Part shown: positions 1 through 12,700 of the stretch, piece after piece
How the letters are laid out: the number at the start of each line of letters is the position of its first letter
Numbering within the stretch: position 1 is the stretch's first letter
Assembly (NCBI RefSeq): GCF_041296385.1
Contig: NC_091015.1
Span: 54,626,345 to 54,690,344, forward strand
Source: Aphelocoma coerulescens
Lineage: Eukaryota; Chordata; Aves; Passeriformes; Corvidae
DNA length: 64,000 nucleotides
Direction: 5' to 3'
Translations under genes and position numbers: made by a program
Notes under the pieces: model-generated
Database searches by the model: none
Seen by the model: the letters and a program-made list of their open reading frames with translations, nothing else
Told to the model about the DNA's origin: nothing

Positions 1-532
1 ATTACACCCAGGGTGAGCTCATCCAAGTGCTGCATCCATAGCCCTGTATCCCACCTCTGCTAAGAACAGTGTGGCAGCAGCTTTCATAACCTAGAGGCAG
101 CACCCACGGGATGGACTAAAGTGGATGCGTTTTTCCAGAAAACCTTCAGAGCTGGCCTAATCTTGCCATCACACATTTAGTCCTCCAAAGGGCTGTAAGA
201 ACAAAGATTAACCAGACTCCCTAGGATGGCACATTTCTGGGAACTGGAACCAATCTATCTGACAATTATAAACTGTCCTTTAAGGCCATCTAAGAAAAGC
301 TCAGTAAAGCAGTTGACACAGGTCTGAAAAGGAGCTTATGAACCCCATCACTTATGAAGTTCTCTCTGGAGATTTGCATTGCTAGTGCTGTAGGGTCTGT
401 TCCAGACAAATACTCCTGAATTTTTAAATGCACCAGAAAATATGCTAAAAAGCAACCCTTAAATCTCCAGCACAAGTAATTATTAAAAGGAACACCTGAA
501 AGCTTCTCCTGGCATTGTGGAGGACGCTTTGC
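1..532 (-). other. ZDHHC3: ZDHHC3 3' UTR, partial
   Basis: This sequence follows the ZDHHC3 stop codon on the minus strand and has no other gene. I saw no AATAAA or ATTAAA on the minus strand here, so the transcript most likely continues past the left edge. Confidence 0.7.
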
Positions 533-775
533 TTATTCATGCAACATTTGGACGGCAACATCTCGAGCCAGAAACTGCTCGATTTCTTCTTGGGTCATAA
601 TTTCAGATGCAGGAGCTGCTGCCACTGCTTCAGCCAGCACTGGGCTCTTGCAGTTCAGGTTTGAGAAAGGGTTGAACCAACCCAGGGAGAAGGCACCGCC
701 AAACGCCAGCTTCATTCCTTCCCAGCCGCTGATCTTCTCCCAGGTTGGCTTCTGGTTTTTAAGTCGCTCAATACC
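533..775 (-). CDS. ZDHHC3: ZDHHC3 last coding exon (residues 248-327, stop TAA)
   Basis: The acceptor CTTGCAG precedes GGTATTGAGCG ([14 protein letters not shown]). The exon encodes the cytoplasmic C-terminal tail, including [18 protein letters not shown], and ends in QMLHE and TAA at 535-533. This is the tail of the long, 327-residue isoform, and its first half resembles the tail of ZDHHC7. A mammalian short isoform (299 residues) uses another last exon. I did not find that exon in this window; it may lie beyond the left edge. Confidence 0.95.
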   Translation of the reverse strand, partial: GIERLKNQKPTWEKISGWEGMKLAFGGAFSLGWFNPFSNLNCKSPVLAEAVAAAPASEIMTQEEIEQFLARDVAVQMLHE

Positions 776-3700
776 CTGCAAGAAGAGAAGAGTTTATGGT
801 CGTCTCACACTTACAGCAGATATTTGGGCACCAAGCACGGTAGCACATGCAGAACTGCCTACCTATAGCCAGGCTGATGCCATTCCAGTTTGAGTTAACA
901 ATGAAGACAGACACCCTGCATTACTGAGAGTTTCATCTCCAAATTTAACAGCAAAACCCTCACACAAGATCAAATTCGTGGATAATCTGAATCTTGGTGA
1001 TGTATTTTGGTATCAGTTGCTATTGATTTTTAGGGTACAGAGATGGCTTCTGAAAAGCCAGCCTTTTTGGAAACATGGACCTCTTCTCACGTGGCTTTTG
1101 AATCCTTCCAATGAGTGACAAAATACAACAAGAGTTTCACCTTGTTTGGGCATTTTTTTTGCAATAGTTCAGGCACAGCCAAAATACTGCACTTTTCTCC
1201 AGCAATCAGGAATTTACCACTGCCACACCTAGGCTTGTCAATAGAGGCTCACTCCGTGCCAGTTAAGAGCAAATATTTAAAAACACAACTTCCATTTAGC
1301 AAATTGTCAAAGACAAATCACAATGCAAGCCAGAGAACCTGCTGGGAGGTGAGAAAATCTGTACAGGTGAAAGTGGAGGCTTCAAAATGGGACCGGAGCC
1401 TTGGTCAATCAGTATTCTGACTCATTCTCCCTTCAAGAACGTCACTTTCAGTAAAGCAAACATTTTGATTGTACTTAAAGAACAGATCTATCAAATTTAG
1501 GCAGTGACTTTTTTTCCTGGTAGTCTTCTCCATGTAGGAATAAGGAACTAAACTTTATTTTCTTAATGATTTTTTTTAAGGCTGCCACTGTGTGAAATAG
1601 GGCACAATTTTTTATTCCCATTTTCTGTATTGCTTAAGAGAGGAGTCAGATCTGCAGCTGTGTATGATCCACTCATATTGATATACAAGTGACCACACAG
1701 AAAGTTTGTTTTTAGAGAAGCAAGAATACTGGATCCAAGTTTTGAGAAGCTCAAGGAAATGAAAAAAATGCACAAATTCAGTTAAAACTGTAAGAAAGAA
1801 GAGTTTTAGAAGTGCTGGATGAACAGTGCACTTGTCACGTACTAATTCTACAGATTATTCTTGACAACACACAGAACATCCAAAGCTCTGCAGTGAGAGG
1901 AAAGGAATACAGGCAGCAGCTCAGCAGCACCACAGCTGCACTCACTGTCAGCCTCGCAAATAACACAGCAGCAGCAGCTCAGTTTGCAAGAACATTGAGT
2001 CAGCATGAGCAGACCCAGGAGAAAGCACACCAGAAACCGCAGCACTGCGTGCAAAGCTTCTGTGAACTTCATTCCTTCATTCATGCCCAGTTTCTCGTGC
2101 TGACTTAGGAGAAACCCAGCAGTGAAGGTGCAGAAAGGAATGATGCAACACCAAATCGGAATTCCTCAGGGTTGTAATTTGGGAAAAATTCAAGCCCTGA
2201 AGGACTTCGAATGCTAAACACACGCCTGCAGCACCTCACCCTGCTCCCAAGCTTGCAAATGTACCGTTTTAAGTGCTCCAGGGAAAATCCCTTGCAGCCC
2301 CTGGTCCCTTGGGATGCCACACTTGGTGTGCCACAGCCAGGGCCCGACCTTACCTCCCTGCTGGGCAAGCTGGAGAGGAGCAGAGTTTGTGCACAGCAGA
2401 CCCTTGGCAAAGCGTTCTAGCACTACTATGAGCTTTTCCTCTGGGATACTGCACTTCCAGCACCCAGTGGCTGTGCATCCAGGAGGCAGAGGCTTTGGCA
2501 GCTTAAAGCAAGAGACCACCTTTGGTTGCGCTCTGTTCTTTAGCGAACTGCAGAGCTTTCCCATGTGTCAGTGACAAACTGGCTGGAGCATGGCTGGAGC
2601 ACTTACTGTGTGAGCATCTAGGGAAAAGGAAAACAAGTAGCACAGAGCAGGAGGAGAGACAGACACCAGGCATTTAAACCTCTCTCTGCAAGCACAAGCT
2701 TCAACCCTGCCCTCACTCATTTGTGTAATTCCTTTCAATCCTTGCTGCCATCTAGACTGGGAATACAGATTTGGAACAGTTCTGGGCAGAAACCCATCCT
2801 TTCCTCCCAAAAAAACATTGCTCACCTGCTCCTATCAGCATCTGCTAACCAAGGCAATAAGCAAGGTCAGGCTGAGGTTGTGCTAATGCCAATTAGGGAG
2901 CAGTTCATCAGAGCAGCTAGAGGCGTACTTTCTCTCTCCCAACCTGACCTCACTAATCCCTTCACAGCATGGTTTCAAAATAAACAGAAGTTTTATAATT
3001 GTATCTTGATCTATTTTTGGCTGCCAGCCACATGGCCAGTAGGGCATGAGGTTATGCCTTAAAAAGAATCTAAGGGAGATGGAAGGAATGCACAGCTGTT
3101 GGACATTTCATTACTGTTTAATGAAACTTTAAAAAAAAAAAATACTTGCATAAATCTCTCACCATTATTTTAGAAAGTGAGAATTTTCTGTATTGCATTA
3201 AACCAACACCTGTTTCTCCTTCCCATCCTGCAGCTATTCCACTTAATAGAAGAAAAAATATGCTTAGAAAGCATCATCTTTCCCTATTTCAAATTACATA
3301 ATTTTGAACCAATACTGAAAAGAGAAGATATACACTGAGGAAATATAAAATATTGGACACTCCTCTTTATGTAAGAGGCACAACATTGCAAACATGGGGA
3401 CAGTAAGACAAGGTTAACCTGTGACCACTGCGATGCTGTAGGATATACCCTCTTTCTCCAATTACTGCCCTCGGTATCTGCTCCTGCCCAGAGCCAGAGA
3501 AGGACGGTGGGCTGCATGGTCTGACCCAGAAGCAATCTGCAGGACAGCTCTTGAATGTTAGAAGAAATGCATTAATTTCCTTCAATGCACTTTTAAGACA
3601 TGAAAGGAAAGAGCAAACCAGAAAGACAAGCATTGAGACAAATTGATGGTTACAGAGAAGACACAGGAAGCACCGCCATTGGAAATCATGATTAAGGCAG

Positions 3701-6700
3701 ACTTTTCTTACAGCAGTTCCTTGCACTCGTTTCTGCTTGGAGCACCACTTAGTTTTCCAGAAGTGCCCTGTTTGACTTTCTTTCAATTTCTCTTGGCCAC
3801 ACTAAAACAGAACTAGCACCTGAAATGGGGTAGTCCTGACCAAGAAAATACTTTCCATCAGCTAACCAATAAGTCTGCCCTTCTCCTATTAGTACTGTCT
3901 TACTTTTAGCACCATTCAAATTGCACCAAACGGCACCACCGAGCTGTGCAGCACAAGGAAAGCTGAAGGCCATGGTTATTGCCACACACACACGACAGGT
4001 ACTGGTGGCACTTCTGGGATGGTGCCTCGTTTAAAAAACAAAACACACAGTTTGACTGAAAATATCAGGACTATATAACACTGTTTAACAATTTGCATTT
4101 GGTTTGAAGCAAGAAAAACTCAGTAGCTAGGCATTTTTCCACAATGGTCAAAATGCCAGAAAAATGTAATCAATCTTCCTCCAGAATGCATAGCTAATAA
4201 GGGTAATTAAAATAAACCCAAACTGGAACGTAGAATTTGTAATCAAAACAATTTTTGAAGCAGTGAACTACAGAGAGGTGCATTAATTAGTTAATTGCCT
4301 AGCTGACTCAATATAAAAAGCCTCTCCCCTCAATAAATCTGATTTTGCATCAAGGCAGCATAAGGGCCAGATTCTCTACCAGTTCAAATCATCTCCTGCA
4401 CGTGTCTCACCGGCTGGACTGACCATAGCCCAAGATCCAGCTTAACTATTAAGCTTGGGAGCGTTCTCTGAGAAACACCATCACACACTAAAACCAGAGT
4501 TACAGCCTCTCCCAAGTGGCGAAATAAACCACTGATTAACAGATCAGTATATTACCAATTAACTCACTCTCCAACTTAGAAGTTGAACACTCAAGCTAAC
4601 CTTCATATGCTTCTGCCTGCTTGCACACAGAAGTGAAAGTTCAGAAAACCATTAGATTTTTCCTAAGATTTGGAGCAAAGAAAGGAAGAACAGCAAACAA
4701 GTTTTTGGAAAAGTTTTATTGCATTTGTTTTCCATATGGAAGCATTGACAGATTGAAAAGATGCAGCATTCACATTACTTCCAAAATGAGACATCCATTC
4801 AATTTCTCCTTCCCTGATTTCCCTCCCTTCCCACGTGGCTTTGAAGCAGTCTAAACAGGTCAGTTTCCAAAAAAATATTTTAAACCAAGGAAAGAAAAGA
4901 TTCCTTGGAAGTCACAGACGCAGCTGATTTGTGTATTTCTTTTGTTTGCAATTCACTTGATGAGCCCATGGGAGTTGTGAATCAAAAATATAATAAAATT
5001 CCTGCCTGAACATAAGATGTCAGTTGTAATTATGAATGGTTTAGCTCTACCCATTTTTGGAATGCCTTCTGTCCCTCCCACTTTCATCACCACACAGTTC
5101 ATAACAGCATGCATGCTCCTTACCATAAATATTTCCCAGTTTCAAACCCTTACACATATATGTGCCTGTGTTTACACACATACACATGTATGCATAAATA
5201 GGAGAAAAGATTTACAAAGCTCTAAACCAGGGCAATGCTAACAATATAGAATCTATCACCCTGGAACACTTACACATCCCATCAATATTAGTCTTTATAG
5301 GAATCTGGGCATTCATGTCAGTTTTTCACGTTAACACCGTTTAGCAGGCATTGCTCTAACAAGTCATTTACCAAGACAAACACACACAAAAAAAACATGA
5401 TTCTGCTACTCTAAACACTTGAAAATTAGCTTTCTTTCTTTCCTGGAAGTGTAAGGCATGTAATAATCCAAACAGTCTTCTAAATCTGCCACAGTTATCC
5501 TAAAGGGGCAACAATTTCCTGCACACAAGGGAGGGAACAGACAAAATAATGCCAGAAAGATGGAATCAGTTCTGTGGCTGGAAGGAAAAAGGAGGGTGGA
5601 GTGGGAATTGGTGTTGGCAACGTTTAAGTACTTTAACTGTTTGTGATCACCAGGTCAACTGGCTCTCTTGCTGTGTTGCCTTCTGGTCTTGCACCTTTTG
5701 GTACGTGAAGTATCTGCTTTCCCGTTCAAGTTCACTTATGAAAGAGCAATGTGCTCCTTCAGGAAGTCCAAATGTGTCTGTGTAGGGCTGTTGGCACTCA
5801 CATGTCATCCACAGAGCTCATCACAGTCAGGAGACAGCATGAGAATTTACTCAGAAGAGGTGGGTCATAACAGAGAAGAGAGGATCCCCTTCACATTAGT
5901 TATGCCATACAGAAAGCAGAGAGAAACAAATGCCAGTAAAGTTAATGAGATAAAAAAGAAAGGGGAAAAAAAAAGAAAAGGAAAAAAAAAAAAGAAAAAG
6001 CAGCAGCAGTTTCAGCCAGAGATATAGAATTATCTAAAATGGTGGAATATAGGGCTTGCTTTTCCTCTGCAATTATCAGCCATTTAATAGACATAAAAAA
6101 AGTTTGTTTTGCTTTTTGTTTTAAACATTCATGGAAAATTTGTAACAGTAGTGCTGTAATATGTTTCTATTTTAGTGGAAATGCTGGTCAGGAATTCCTC
6201 AGACCACATACTGGTACGGGTCTGCTTTTCCTTGGTCTGGTGTTGCGAATGGGCTAAGCCATGCTATAGAGAACGGATGGCCAAATACTGCTTTCATGTT
6301 CATCCATTTTGTTTTTTTAGCCCATCTTCTCTCTTCCTTTTTCAACTGTTCTATTCCCTGAAAACAGAAATATCACATTTTCAGTCAAATACTCAGATTC
6401 TGTAGTTCTGGATTCGGGGAAAGGTCTACTCTCAATTACCTCTTATCCAAAGGACAGAGTAAGAAAATACAAATGCATCTGTACTGCCTTTTCTTCTCTT
6501 CTCACTGTTTGATATTAAAAAATATTAAATCTAGAAACTGTTCCTTGAAAATAAAATTGCTTTCATTTTCTTCAGACCTACATACTTCAGAAACATTTTA
6601 AGACCTGCCATCCAATTGCCTCTGATGTCAAAAAAAACCCCACCACTTAAAACCAAACAAAAAATATGTGCTTTAATGGCTGAATGCATTATGTGCTAAC

Positions 6701-9700
6701 CAGATGGAAAAGTTTTAGAAGAAACCATCACAAGCTCGCAGACAAAAAAAAAAAAAAACAAAACCAAAAAACCCACTAACCCAAAGAAAATCACTATAAT
6801 GCTCCCAGATTCACCAAGCAAGTTCAGGAAGTGCCCATGGCTCAGTGTAGCTCAGTCTACCTGGTGCCTCTTCATGTGTCATTAGAATCACTGCTAAAAC
6901 ATGCATGGGCTGACAGCATGGAGAGAGGGTTAAATAAGATACTGATTTGAAGAAATCATTGGCATTGTTTAGTAAAGGTTAGAGGCAGAACAAAAATAAG
7001 CCATCAAGCAATCAGCTGGAACATTCACTAGTTAAACATTAAAAAAAAAAAAATCCATATTGTGTCTAAAGCCCAGGAGTGAATTTGGTCTGTCAGGAAA
7101 GCCATATATGCCTGGCTGCCATAGAAGCACAATGAGTAAGAGCAGTCACTGGAGAGCATCACTCTCCCACGGGCAGCAGCAGCAGCTGGCAGATCACCCA
7201 GCTCCTTGACTCTGCATCTTTTGCAAGGTACGGTTTCTCCTGACCTGCACGTGTCTCCCACGCTACGCAGTAATGCGCTGCAATGCATCTGCGTGCCTCA
7301 AATTACTGACGCTGGGAGCTCTGATCAACACAACAGGGGACAATTGCAGGAGTTGTGCTGATCCCTGGTAAATGTCACCTCCAGAGACAACAGCAAAATA
7401 CCAGGGTTCTGGGTCCCTCCAGGCAGAAAGGAACCATCTTGCTGGGACAGCGTACTTGAGATGAGGAATGAAGTTGCCCAGTGACTGGAATAGAAAGGTG
7501 AAAAACGGCAACACACAGCCCTGTCTCTAAAATGTGAGTTACAACACTACAAGAGAGCACACCAAGAAGCACTTCACCTGGAAGTATTCCTCTGCTCAAA
7601 ACAGACTGGTTGCCAGACAGCTAGCTCAATGCTGGCACACCAACAATGAGACATTCCATGGAGCAAAATCCTTACTGGTACATATTAAAAAAACCACCCA
7701 AAAATAAAAAGCCACAACCCAACAAGGGGAGACCATATTTCATTTTTTTAATTTTAGAATGTGGCATTGTTCCTTTAACATCTATGAGTCCCCAGAATTA
7801 GAGTGGAAGGGAAAATCTGGGGACTTATATGGGTGCCCAGCCATAGGAAGCAGTTTCTAAAAATTCTTGACATGTTTTGAAGATAGAGAAATTCAAACAA
7901 TGATTTCACAGGCAGCATTGCTAATTTACACACTTACTGATGAACACAAGCTCAGCAGGATCTGTACCACACTGTACTTCTTCCTGGGGCTCTCCCCATC
8001 AGAAAGAACAGTGAAGTCTTCCTCTGAACACAGACAGGTGGAACATCAGCCTCTTGCTGAAGCCAAGCATTAAAAAGAGCACTGCAAAAAAAGGCTCAGA
8101 GCAATGGGCCCATACAGCATATAATGCCAGTCACAGCTCTCTGACAGTAGCAAAAATACTTATGCTAGCTTCAACTGGCCATGGGCAAACAAGGAAAAGA
8201 AACCTAAAGGAGGCAGGGAGGAAAGAAGAGTTGTCACTCTTTTAAGACTATCACTTCTCTCCAACCACCCCAGTTAATTCAATTACCTGAGCATGCTTGG
8301 TGAAGAGTGGAAGTATTCACAAGTGTGGGAACACCCACCGGAGTCCCCAGCTCCATCGTTACAGAAGTGGGCAAATACATGGATTTAGGACTGTAATATT
8401 ATTATATAATCTCTCCTATGCCACCTTTGAATTTGGGATGACTTGGTGGATTTGCAGCAGACTGTGTCCAGCAGGGTCCCGTGAGCCTGCTCCACTCCCA
8501 TTTCTTTTTCCCTCTGGCAAGAGTTTTTGAACTGTTGAACAGGTATCTAAGATTGGAAAATCTTCTAGGTTAAAAAAAAGCCTCTGTGTGTGTGGGTATT
8601 CCTCCCCCACCTACTCATCTTGGCTTACCAGCACACAAACCTGTGCACAGTGACAACCAGGACACAGGTGAATTTCAGACAATCCCAATGTAAAAGCACC
8701 TCATTAAAGAAAAAAAGTTCTCCAATCCACAGGGACAAATATTCTCTACAGAATAATCCCAGCTACCTATGCCTATTTTATGGGAAGTACTGTCAACACA
8801 GCACTCCAGCCAATACATAGGAGTACCCTACTTCCCACAGTGACCTTCAGAGAGCACCATCCAGCACCGTGCTAGCTCAGCTTTATTACACTGGATCTCT
8901 CCTCAAAGGGTACATGGACTCCCTGTGCTGTGAGGTAAAACCCCACAGCCCATTACTGTTTCTACAGATGGTGAGAGACAGGGTAAAGGAGAGAGTGTGT
9001 GACACCCACCGTTTCATCAGTGCAGATGGAGTGTACTTGGGTCCCAAACATAACTGAGGTGAAGATGAGAAATAGGAGAGCCTCAAAACACAAGAGGATG
9101 AGGAGAATCACTGTAGTTGGTGGGGAGAAGGAACTGCACTCTGTGAAGACAAAACAACAGAGTTGGAAGGGCAGACACCAAGTAATGCACCAGCTGCAAA
9201 ACACCTGCTAAGCCACGAGTTTTCCGTACTCAAACTATCAAATGAATTATTTGGACAACATTCCCAGCAAGACACACAGGGAAGCTCTGACATGCAAGCA
9301 TAAAATGATCGCTCCCTCAAGTTTAAAAAAAAGCCAAAAAACCCACCAAAGACCCTGCAACGCTTCAAGATTGTAATTTTCTTTTCTAGTTCAGAGTTCC
9401 CCCAGCACACTGGCTAGGATTCCATTCTACTCAATTTCACCTGGAGCTTCTCTCTTAAACCTTAGCCTTAACAGATTTTCCACAGTGATAAGTCCATTAG
9501 AAATCTCAAGCTGGCAGTCAGGACACGAGCTTATGCAGCACCAACATAAAACCAGGGTATGCTTCCTTTTCATAACTGCTCTAAGCTGTCACTTAAAGAA
9601 TGTCAGATTAAGCCAAATTCCTATTTTTCCTCATACTCAATAATGCAAACTCAAGCAAGAGCTATTAAAAAAAAAAACCAAGAAGGTAATTAGAAAAAAG

Positions 9701-12700
9701 GAGCAGAAGAAAGGAATGTTATAGGGCCAAAGTCATAGTGCTCAGTGCTGTAAATGTCAGAACATCTCCAGATTTTTTTGAAATCTAAGACTCTCATCAA
9801 AAGCCTGTATTTTTCTCATGAGATCTTCAGCTTAAACAGATTCACCATAATCAGGGACTAACACAATTTGCACAAACACAAGGCAGCTGAACAACACATC
9901 CATCTCTCCTAACAGCACTGTTCTGCCACCTAAGCCTGAGACAGCTAGGAAAGTGCTTTCTCCACAGGAACAGGCTCTAAGAAAGGAGATAAGGGAAACT
10001 ACCTTTTGATGTATCCTTCCCTTATGGCCCTGGCCACTGCGGTCAAATGCAGATGTTCTCAGTGACAGCTGGCAGCTGTTTTACCAAGTTCTGAAGTGCA
10101 GAACAACCTCATCAAGTTCAATTAATATGTGTATCCTCTGCAGTACTATAAACTAAAACCAGTCATTATATTGAATAACACTACTGAAATTCCAAGGAAA
10201 AAACCCTCATCCTTTTCCAAACTAAGTCATAAGCAGCACATACAAGTGCCCACAAATTCTCTGACACCTTGCTGTTCAACTCAGCATTACCTTGGGGATT
10301 TCCTATACATCCACATGTGATTTTAAGAATATAGATAGACTGACTTTGTGAATGTTTACTCACTGACTACTTCAGAGTGATGCTGAGGTTTTTGGTTTGG
10401 CTTTTTTGAGCTGCTTGGGCTCTGTTTTTGGTTTGTTGGGTTGTTTTGGGGTTTTTTTTGAGAAAAAGAATTGTTTGTTCTTGTGAGGGTGGATTTTTGG
10501 ATCTGAGCTAGCATGTTTTCCTGGCAGTCTTGCAAGAATGATTCACATTACCCTTTTTAAAAAAGCATACACATTCTTCTTATCTTTTGCTGGCATTCAG
10601 GAAATTAGTGCTGTGTTCACGTGAACAGTAGGTTATTACACACATACTCCTCAGGTGTCTTTACATATCAGCTTTTTCCTAGGCACTATCAGATAAAAGT
10701 TAAAACAGGACTTTTCAGGAAAGAGATTCCAGCAGGTAAGAAAGAATTATGAAGTTCCAGGACTGATCATTAAAAATAATAAAAAAAACAGAGCTAGCAT
10801 AGCAGAACCTTGATTGCATTCTTCGGAAACAAGCAACTTACTGCATTGTAAGTTCTTATTCAAAGGGTAATCTGCTATTTTAATAAAGTATTTTGTTTAT
10901 ACTCACTTGTCCAGTCTTCTTCAAAGCAGTACAAGAAGTGAAATCCCACCATGATTAGAGCATGCAGGGAAATCAGTGCTATATACATCTGAAAAATAAA
11001 GGATGTAATACAGGCACCAAGTGAGCTCAAAGACCAAAATGCTCAATCTTCCCAACACTTTATTTGAAAGCATAGTGCTAAGATTTCAAAATCAAACCAC
11101 AAACAACTCCCAAAACCATCAAGCTCTCCTATCTCCCCTGAAAAAGCACCATGAAGCTGGCAAATGCCAAGACTACACAGACTCATTCTCTCCTTACTAA
11201 CAGCTCTGAGCGAACACAAGGCAGACTGCTGAATTTAATGCCAGCTGGATCCAAATCCAGCCTCCTGTGTCCCAGAGTGGCCTTCCACACAGCTCACTGT
11301 CCTTACCTCAGCTGAGTACTGCATGGCTTTCAGAGAACAGTAACACTGATCAAGGTATCCTGTTGTCAAAGCTTACATCCTTGCTCTTGACAGCACTACA
11401 GCTTCCCAGAGAAACAACAATTAATTTGTTTTAACCAGAGAATGCACTTTTATCTGTTTTCCAGTATGAGGTTCAGAAAAATGATGTATTTTTTTAACAA
11501 GTACTTTCTCCTGAGGCAGACACTGGCATGGAAAGTTTCTCTCAGGATTTAATACTTCATACTTAATCATTTTTGGTTTAAGCTAGGTCTTAGCTTTGTA
11601 ATAAAAAGTGTATGTAACAAAAAGAACAAAAGCTATGTGCAATGCTGCACATAGATTACAATTTACTAAGACAGGGCTAAAAAAATTACTCTCCTGAAGG
11701 TACAAACTCTGACAAAGATAGGCAGATCATAGAAGTGAGAGAGACTTTGTAACAAGAAACACCTCTGGAAGCAGTAAAAGGCAATAGGGGAGTATTTGGG
11801 TTTTCCTCACAAGCTGAGCATGCTGCTGTTCTTTCACTTCCTCACAGGTCAAAAAGAATATCTAAGAATAAAACCAGAAATCCTTATTTTGTTTCTCTCA
11901 ACCAAATTAAGTGTTAAATACAGTCTGCTAGAAAGTGGACATCAAGTTTTAATAGAAACTGAAATCCTTTTGATAGGACTAAAATACCTAGCTCACCTCT
12001 CAAGGTAAAAAAAAAACCTGCTTGCTCATAGGAAAGAAATGGGATTCATTTTGTTCTGTAATCCACATCCTTGCAAACCACACCACAGAACACTAAGCCT
12101 TTCATTTAACTGAAAATCTCCTCCTTTCTGCTTGGTAATATGAGAACATACTTCCTCAAACCTACAGATGTCTCAGAAGATTTATTAATAAAACAGAGCA
12201 TCACTGAAACTCAGCCTTGTAATGTTCACACTACTCCCACGGGATACTTGCAGTTCACTTTGATGAAACACATTTCAAACCTTCCAGAAATATCCAGTAT
12301 TCAAGTTTGTACTCCTGTTTTCTTACTCATGATGCTACAGATATAGTACAAAAAGTCGTGCACCTCCTTGGTTTTCAAGTACAAAACTAAACCACTTGCA
12401 ATTAAAAGGTGGATAATTCTTATCTAAGGGGATGCAGACTTCCCACTCCTTCTTTGAGATGTAGCAACAGCTCTTATTACATGATCCCACACAGGTACTC
12501 ATACAACTATAATGTTTAGGAGCCCTACATATGCCTGGGACCCTACCAGCCACTGTTTGATGTAAAGGGATGGCCCCTGCCTCGAAGAGCTCAGCACCAC
12601 AGTAAACTACTCACATCACAAAATAGGTGCTGAACAACCACCAATACAAACCTCAAAAACCCCTGACAAAGGCTTCCTGTGATGCCTTTTCCCAGTGCTG

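Noticed and set aside
5668..6027. Plus-strand frame of 119 codons with a lysine-rich end
   Set aside because: The basic end comes from the purine tract at 5953-6009. It lies in ZDHHC3 intron 6 and has no known relative that I recognise.
9159..9172. GTTGGAAGGG string resembling the reverse CR1 3' end
   Set aside because: The neighbouring CR1 sequence and the ATTCTATG tail are missing, and the string lies just upstream of ZDHHC3 exon 5. It is a chance match.
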